A stretch of DNA of 9,294 bases, from positions 1 to 9,294 of the forward strand of contig CAKVMU010000051.1 in the NCBI GenBank assembly GCA_934773085.1. Reading direction: 5' to 3'. This document shows, one piece after another, positions 6,332-9,294 of this stretch. Each line of letters begins with the position of its first letter. The first letter of the stretch is position 1. The notes under the pieces are model-generated. The model saw only the letters and a list, made by a program, of their open reading frames with translations, did not search any database and was not told the origin of the DNA. The translations under genes and the position numbers were made by a program. This DNA comes from an uncultured Candidatus Melainabacteria bacterium. Lineage in GTDB: Bacteria > Cyanobacteriota > Vampirovibrionia > Gastranaerophilales > Gastranaerophilaceae.

Positions 6332-6351
6332 AACCGCTTGAAATCAAGCGG
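6322..6351 (-). terminator. Intrinsic terminator of the 397-aa protein gene
   Basis: CCGCTTGA and TCAAGCGG (6334-6341 and 6344-6351) form an 8-bp stem, realistically 7 bp with an AAAT/ATTT loop. On the minus strand it is followed by TTTTATTTTT. On the plus strand it is followed by CTAAAGAAAA, so it acts for leftward transcription only. It lies about 70 bases beyond the minus-strand stop codon at 6423. Confidence 0.85.
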
Positions 6352-6355
6352 CTAA

Positions 6356-6406
6356 AGAAAAGGAAAAAGGAAAAAGGTTAGGTTTTTTGCGAAGGCTCCC
6401 CTTCGC
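6356..6406 (-). other. 3' UTR hairpin plus pyrimidine tract
   Basis: Between the stop of the 397-aa protein gene and its terminator, the minus strand carries a GC-rich hairpin GCGAAGG-GGAG-CCTTCGC (complement of 6389-6406, 7 bp, 4-nt loop). An A6 run follows, and then a CCTTTTT-type pyrimidine tract repeating with a 7-base period (complement of about 6356-6377). Neither part is a terminator in the leftward direction. It could be an mRNA-stabilising or processing element, or one copy of a dispersed repeat. The function is unknown. Confidence 0.5.
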
Positions 6407-6422
6407 CGGAATAATCTTACAT

Positions 6423-7616
6423 CTAGCTGAAGATACCGAAGGTTCTTTCAGTGTTATCGTCACGAACCTTTTTAATTGAATCCATTTCTGTTGTTATGGA
6501 TGTTCTTTCGGTTTCAAGATTGCTTAATTCTTTATCATATTCTTTCTCTTTTGAACTGATGAGTTTCATTTCGTGTTCATACTTGGCTTCTGCTTTTTTC
6601 TGGTCGGTTGTGTCCTGAACTTCTTGAAGGTGGTTTTCATTTGTGCTAGTAGCAACGCTTGTTTCTTTCCAACCTTTTTGAGAAGTTGTGTTGTTATAGA
6701 TAAGAATAGAGACCAATCCTGCTTCAACCATATTTTTAAGCCAAGTTGCACCTTCTTCTCCGCTTTGGTACTGTTTGTCAAGTCCTTGGCAACCGCCGGC
6801 TTCATTGATTGTTTCCCAAAGTTTTACGTAGTGATTGAATTCAGATGAAATATCATCCCAAGTAATCTTAGAGTTTATTGGTTTTGCATCTTCTGAACTG
6901 CCACTCTTATCAAGATTCATTTGATCAAATATTTCACTTTTGTATTTTGTGCAGAAATATTCTCTGAAAGTATCTAAAGCTTCTTGTATTTCTTCTTTTG
7001 TTTCGCCTTCACTGATTTCGTCATAAAGCTCAGAAAGTGTTGTATCAGAGTCTTTCTTTTCATCAAAAACGGTTCGTTCTGCTTCTGTCATAGGTAGACA
7101 CAGATAGCCATTAATATTTTCGTACGGAAGAAGACTGTCCTCGTCATCTTGGACTAATCCAACCTTTCCGACATATATGCCGCTTTCATTTGACTTATAG
7201 CGTGATTCTCCATCATCGTCAGTGTAGGTATAGTTAAAACTGTCTCCGTAGCCTAACATTGCCCATGCAAAAGCATATTTATCATTAGAATATGTATTAT
7301 AATTTTGGGCTACATCTTCCTGTACAATAATCTTGCTGCTATTGTTATCTCTAAGAGCATATTGTCTTAATCTGCTTTCGCTGTAATTACACAAAGAATC
7401 AAAAGTTGCATCAACATATTTGGTAGTAGCATCATCCCCTCTGAAAGCTACTTGAAATTTTGTTGCATCTAGTGCATCACAATATTCCTGATACACGGAA
7501 TCTTCCTGTGTAGCAAGGGCTATCTTCTGCGCCTCTATTCCTTGAGCTTTCAGCTCTACGTCATGGAGTCGTGCAGTCAGAGTCAATAATCTAGCTTGTG
7601 ACGCTGCCATTCCCAT
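6423..7616 (-). CDS. Conserved protein of unknown function, MGMAASQARLL type
   Basis: I do not recognise a function. The 397-residue protein has no signal peptide and no membrane span. Its N-terminus MGMAASQARLLTLTARLHDV (1-20) continues as an amphipathic helix to about residue 50. This block strikes me as conserved in gut Melainabacteria, and its pattern recalls the N-terminal helices of axial flagellar or secretion-apparatus proteins; both are recollection or inference. The middle (about 55-330) is acidic and rich in Asp, Glu, Ser, Thr and Tyr. The C-terminus (about 335-386) is a heptad-like coiled coil with long Lys/Glu runs, ending NTERTFGIFS. The plan of terminal helices around a variable centre is shared by filament subunits, but this is weak evidence. 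The ATG at 7616 has AAGGA about ten bases upstream; an ATG two codons later is also possible. It has its own terminator, so it is probably monocistronic. Confidence 0.85.
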   Translation of the reverse strand: MGMAASQARLLTLTARLHDVELKAQGIEAQKIALATQEDSVYQEYCDALDATKFQVAFRGDDATTKYVDATFDSLCNYSESRLRQYALRDNNSSKIIVQEDVAQNYNTYSNDKYAFAWAMLGYGDSFNYTYTDDDGESRYKSNESGIYVGKVGLVQDDEDSLLPYENINGYLCLPMTEAERTVFDEKKDSDTTLSELYDEISEGETKEEIQEALDTFREYFCTKYKSEIFDQMNLDKSGSSEDAKPINSKITWDDISSEFNHYVKLWETINEAGGCQGLDKQYQSGEEGATWLKNMVEAGLVSILIYNNTTSQKGWKETSVATSTNENHLQEVQDTTDQKKAEAKYEHEMKLISSKEKEYDKELSNLETERTSITTEMDSIKKVRDDNTERTFGIFS

Positions 7617-7645
7617 AAGATGTTGTCCTTTTTGATTTTTCCTTA

Positions 7646-7674
7646 ATAGTATTTACGGCATATTTAGGTGAAAA
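7646..7674 (-). promoter_or_regulatory. Possible promoter of the 397-aa protein gene
   Basis: On the minus strand TTTTCA (complement of 7669-7674), a 17-bp spacer and TACTAT (complement of 7646-7651). Each box matches four of six consensus bases. It lies between the upstream gene's terminator and the start codon, where a promoter is expected. In such AT-rich DNA a match of this quality may be chance. Confidence 0.35.
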
Positions 7675-7738
7675 CTTTAGGTTTTGGAGACAAAGTGTTA
7701 CATTTCTTAATAAAAAAAATTGAGCTTTGTAGACATAC

Positions 7739-7765
7739 AAAAAGACCTCCCGTAAAAGGGAGGTC
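7739..7765 (-). terminator. Intrinsic terminator of the right-edge gene
   Basis: GACCTCCC (7744-7751) pairs with GGGAGGTC (7758-7765), a perfect 8-bp GC-rich stem with a 6-nt loop. On the minus strand it is followed directly by TTTTT (complement of 7739-7743). It begins about 18 bases past the stop codon at 7784 and separates this gene from the 397-aa protein gene. Confidence 0.93.
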
Positions 7766-7783
7766 CAAAAAATTTCTAAATTC

Positions 7784-9294
7784 TTATTTGTTTTTTGCTT
7801 TTGCTTTTTCTGTGTTAACCCAGGTTGTGAAGTTTGTTTTAAACTCTGTGGTAAATGTTGTTGCTGCTTTTTGTGGGTTTAGAATATTAACAATTGAAAA
7901 ATCTATTGAACTTTGTACTGCTGTAGAGTTTTTAGAATTGTTGAAGATTGTTGTAAAAGCTTTATTGTCAAATTCAATGCCGTTTGCAGTACACATGTTT
8001 TTAGCTTTTTGTAACATTTGTCCTCTGAGTTTTTCAATCATTTCTTTAATTTGATCTTCGCCGGTCATGTTAGTGCTTAGTTTTAAGTCAATACCGCCTT
8101 CTTGCAGATGGTTATACAAGTCTTCATCTGTAACATTTCCATTTTCATCTTTTGCCATTACGGTGTAGTCAATATCTACCAAATCCATATCTGTGTTTGA
8201 TTTATTCATATCATCAACTCTTGTTGCGATATTTGTGTTGAATGAAGTGATGAAGTTTTGGATGATGGTTTGGATACCATCATTTGCAGCGTATGTTTTG
8301 TTTTTGTTTAACCATCTTTTGTTTGTTTTATGTGTATCAAGCCCGCCAATAGTTTGGTTTAATGTTTCTTGGAACACATTTTCAAAAACTTGATCCATTT
8401 TGCTTGCAGGAACACCTTTTGATTCAAGCATTTGTGTAATTTGTGCTTTGATTTGCTCTTTCAATGACTCAATCTGTTTACGAACTTTGTCATAAATTTG
8501 GTCTTGATTGTCTTTTCCTTTGATTTCATATTGTTCATTTCTTGAATAGCCTTCAATACCGGAATAATCAATTAAGCTTGCGTTGATAGCATAGTCGCTA
8601 CCTTTAATATCGGTGAAAGCTTTATCAGCTTCTTTGGCAGCTTTTTCTGCTCCGGCTGCTTTTGCTTGATCTATTTTGTTCACATCACTCAAGCTGTCAA
8701 TAAATTTCTGTAAATCAGCTTTAAGAACTTCTCCGTCTTCGTATCTACTTAATTTGTTCTTCATATTGCTTTTTGTAATGTTGTTGCCACCCAAAGTAAC
8801 GGTGATTCCGTTTTCAAGAGCACTGGTCAAAAGTTCAGTAGCTGCATATCTTAATTTTACGATTTCTCCGTCTTCGATTGTATCACCCAATGTATCAAGT
8901 CGTTTTTGGTATGTATTGAGTGCGTCTTCCATTTTTGTTCCGTCGGCTACGGTTAACCAGTTTTCCAAATATGCTTTTAAATCAGTTGCAAGGTCAGAGC
9001 CGGTATATGTTTTTACAAATTGATTAGCAGCTCCTTCAAGTCTTTTAGCCAAGGATTTTTTAACGGAGTCTGAAACGCCTTGTGAACCTAATTCAGCAAC
9101 AACATCGTTAATTGCATTAGTTTTGATTGTAGCTGGATCTTTTGACAAAATTTCATTTTTGATATTTTCATATTCTTGAGGAAGTTTTGATGCGAATTCT
9201 TCTGCCATTTTGGAAACATCGCCTGTATATTCATTAGCAAATGTTGTAATCAATTCTTTTAATCTTGCAGTGATTTCCGGAATAAGTGTAGTTC
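7784..9294 (-). CDS. Large helical protein of unknown function (N-terminus outside window)
   Basis: I do not recognise this gene. The frame stays open to the right edge, so the true start lies beyond 9294. The TTG at 9253 is only an internal codon: 13 in-frame codons precede it without a stop. About 502 residues are visible. They are mostly predicted helix, rich in Lys, Asn, Asp, Thr and Ala, with one Cys and no membrane span, and they end in a basic tail KAKAKNK. Counting from the codon at 9253, segments near 47-104, 137-192, 267-351 and 413-485 share a loose pattern: a helix, a Gly-Val/Ile turn (SQGV, ENGI, SKGV, ANGI), then a final amphipathic helix with spaced aromatics. A Lys/Glu/Ala-rich helical stretch (about 193-215) and a coiled-coil-like segment (about 252-278) lie between. 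Such a repetitive helical protein might be structural or secreted; nothing here proves either. Confidence 0.75.
   Translation of the reverse strand, partial: TTLIPEITARLKELITTFANEYTGDVSKMAEEFASKLPQEYENIKNEILSKDPATIKTNAINDVVAELGSQGVSDSVKKSLAKRLEGAANQFVKTYTGSDLATDLKAYLENWLTVADGTKMEDALNTYQKRLDTLGDTIEDGEIVKLRYAATELLTSALENGITVTLGGNNITKSNMKNKLSRYEDGEVLKADLQKFIDSLSDVNKIDQAKAAGAEKAAKEADKAFTDIKGSDYAINASLIDYSGIEGYSRNEQYEIKGKDNQDQIYDKVRKQIESLKEQIKAQITQMLESKGVPASKMDQVFENVFQETLNQTIGGLDTHKTNKRWLNKNKTYAANDGIQTIIQNFITSFNTNIATRVDDMNKSNTDMDLVDIDYTVMAKDENGNVTDEDLYNHLQEGGIDLKLSTNMTGEDQIKEMIEKLRGQMLQKAKNMCTANGIEFDNKAFTTIFNNSKNSTAVQSSIDFSIVNILNPQKAATTFTTEFKTNFTTWVNTEKAKAKNK

Noticed and set aside
6357..6377. Purine-rich repeats read as Shine-Dalgarno sites for a hidden plus-strand gene
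   Set aside because: No plus-strand open frame of useful length with a start follows; the stretch is 3' UTR of the minus-strand gene.
6334..6406. Hairpins downstream of the GT2 gene as its own (plus-strand) terminator
   Set aside because: Neither hairpin is followed by a T-run on the plus strand; the first is a good terminator only for leftward transcription.
7668..8054. Plus-strand 128-codon frame, and similar frames at 8193-8393 and 8676-9023
   Set aside because: They are antisense to the long minus-strand gene. They have hydrophobic, Phe/Leu/Val-rich content expected from the complement of a Lys/Asn/Asp/Thr-rich helical protein, and the first crosses a strong terminator.
9251..9253. TTG at 9253 as the start of the right-edge gene
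   Set aside because: The frame is open through the window edge with 13 further plausible codons, and no ribosome-binding site precedes the TTG, so the gene is treated as partial.

Overview
The window looks like a piece of an AT-rich, Gram-negative-type bacterial chromosome. It carries lipopolysaccharide transport genes (so an outer membrane is present), a Sec-exported glycosidase, ribosomal stalk genes, lipid-linked-sugar glycosyltransferases and two large proteins of no clear function. The 397-residue protein beginning MGMAASQARLL resembles, from memory, a family common in gut non-photosynthetic cyanobacteria (Melainabacteria / Gastranaerophilales). That lineage is my best guess; it is an inference and was not checked by any search.

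Layout. Positions 1-2565 (+): a tight cluster of a 5'-truncated lptB, an LptF/LptG-family permease and a secreted NAGPA-type phosphodiester glycosidase, each separated by one base, so almost certainly one operon. It ends at a bidirectional terminator (2614-2647) shared with the convergent rplJ-rplL operon. Positions 2670-3869 (-): rplL and rplJ, preceded by a consensus-like promoter (TTGACA-17-TAAGAT) and a leader of about 200 nt. The leader shows the L10-binding fold, a U-tailed hairpin and a 5'-end segment that can pair with the hairpin's first arm, which is the architecture of a transcription attenuator. The usual neighbours rplK/rplA and rpoB/rpoC are not adjacent.

Positions 3883-6331: a divergent glycosyltransferase pair. 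The minus-strand gene encodes a multi-membrane-span GT39/ArnT-like transferase, and the plus-strand gene a GT2/DPM1-like polyprenyl-phosphate sugar synthase with two C-terminal membrane spans. The pair suggests one enzyme loads a sugar on a lipid carrier and the other transfers it outside the membrane. Between them lies a perfect 12-bp palindrome (5361-5372) that supplies a TACAAT -10 box on both strands, each with a 5/6 -35 box at 17-bp spacing: a candidate symmetric bidirectional promoter.

Positions 6322-9294 (-): two genes of unknown function, each with its own intrinsic terminator. One is the 397-aa MGMAASQARLL protein with a C-terminal coiled coil. The other is a long helical protein running off the right edge, in which I see a faint four-fold internal repeat. 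I saw no tRNA, rRNA, CRISPR array, insertion sequence or phage gene.
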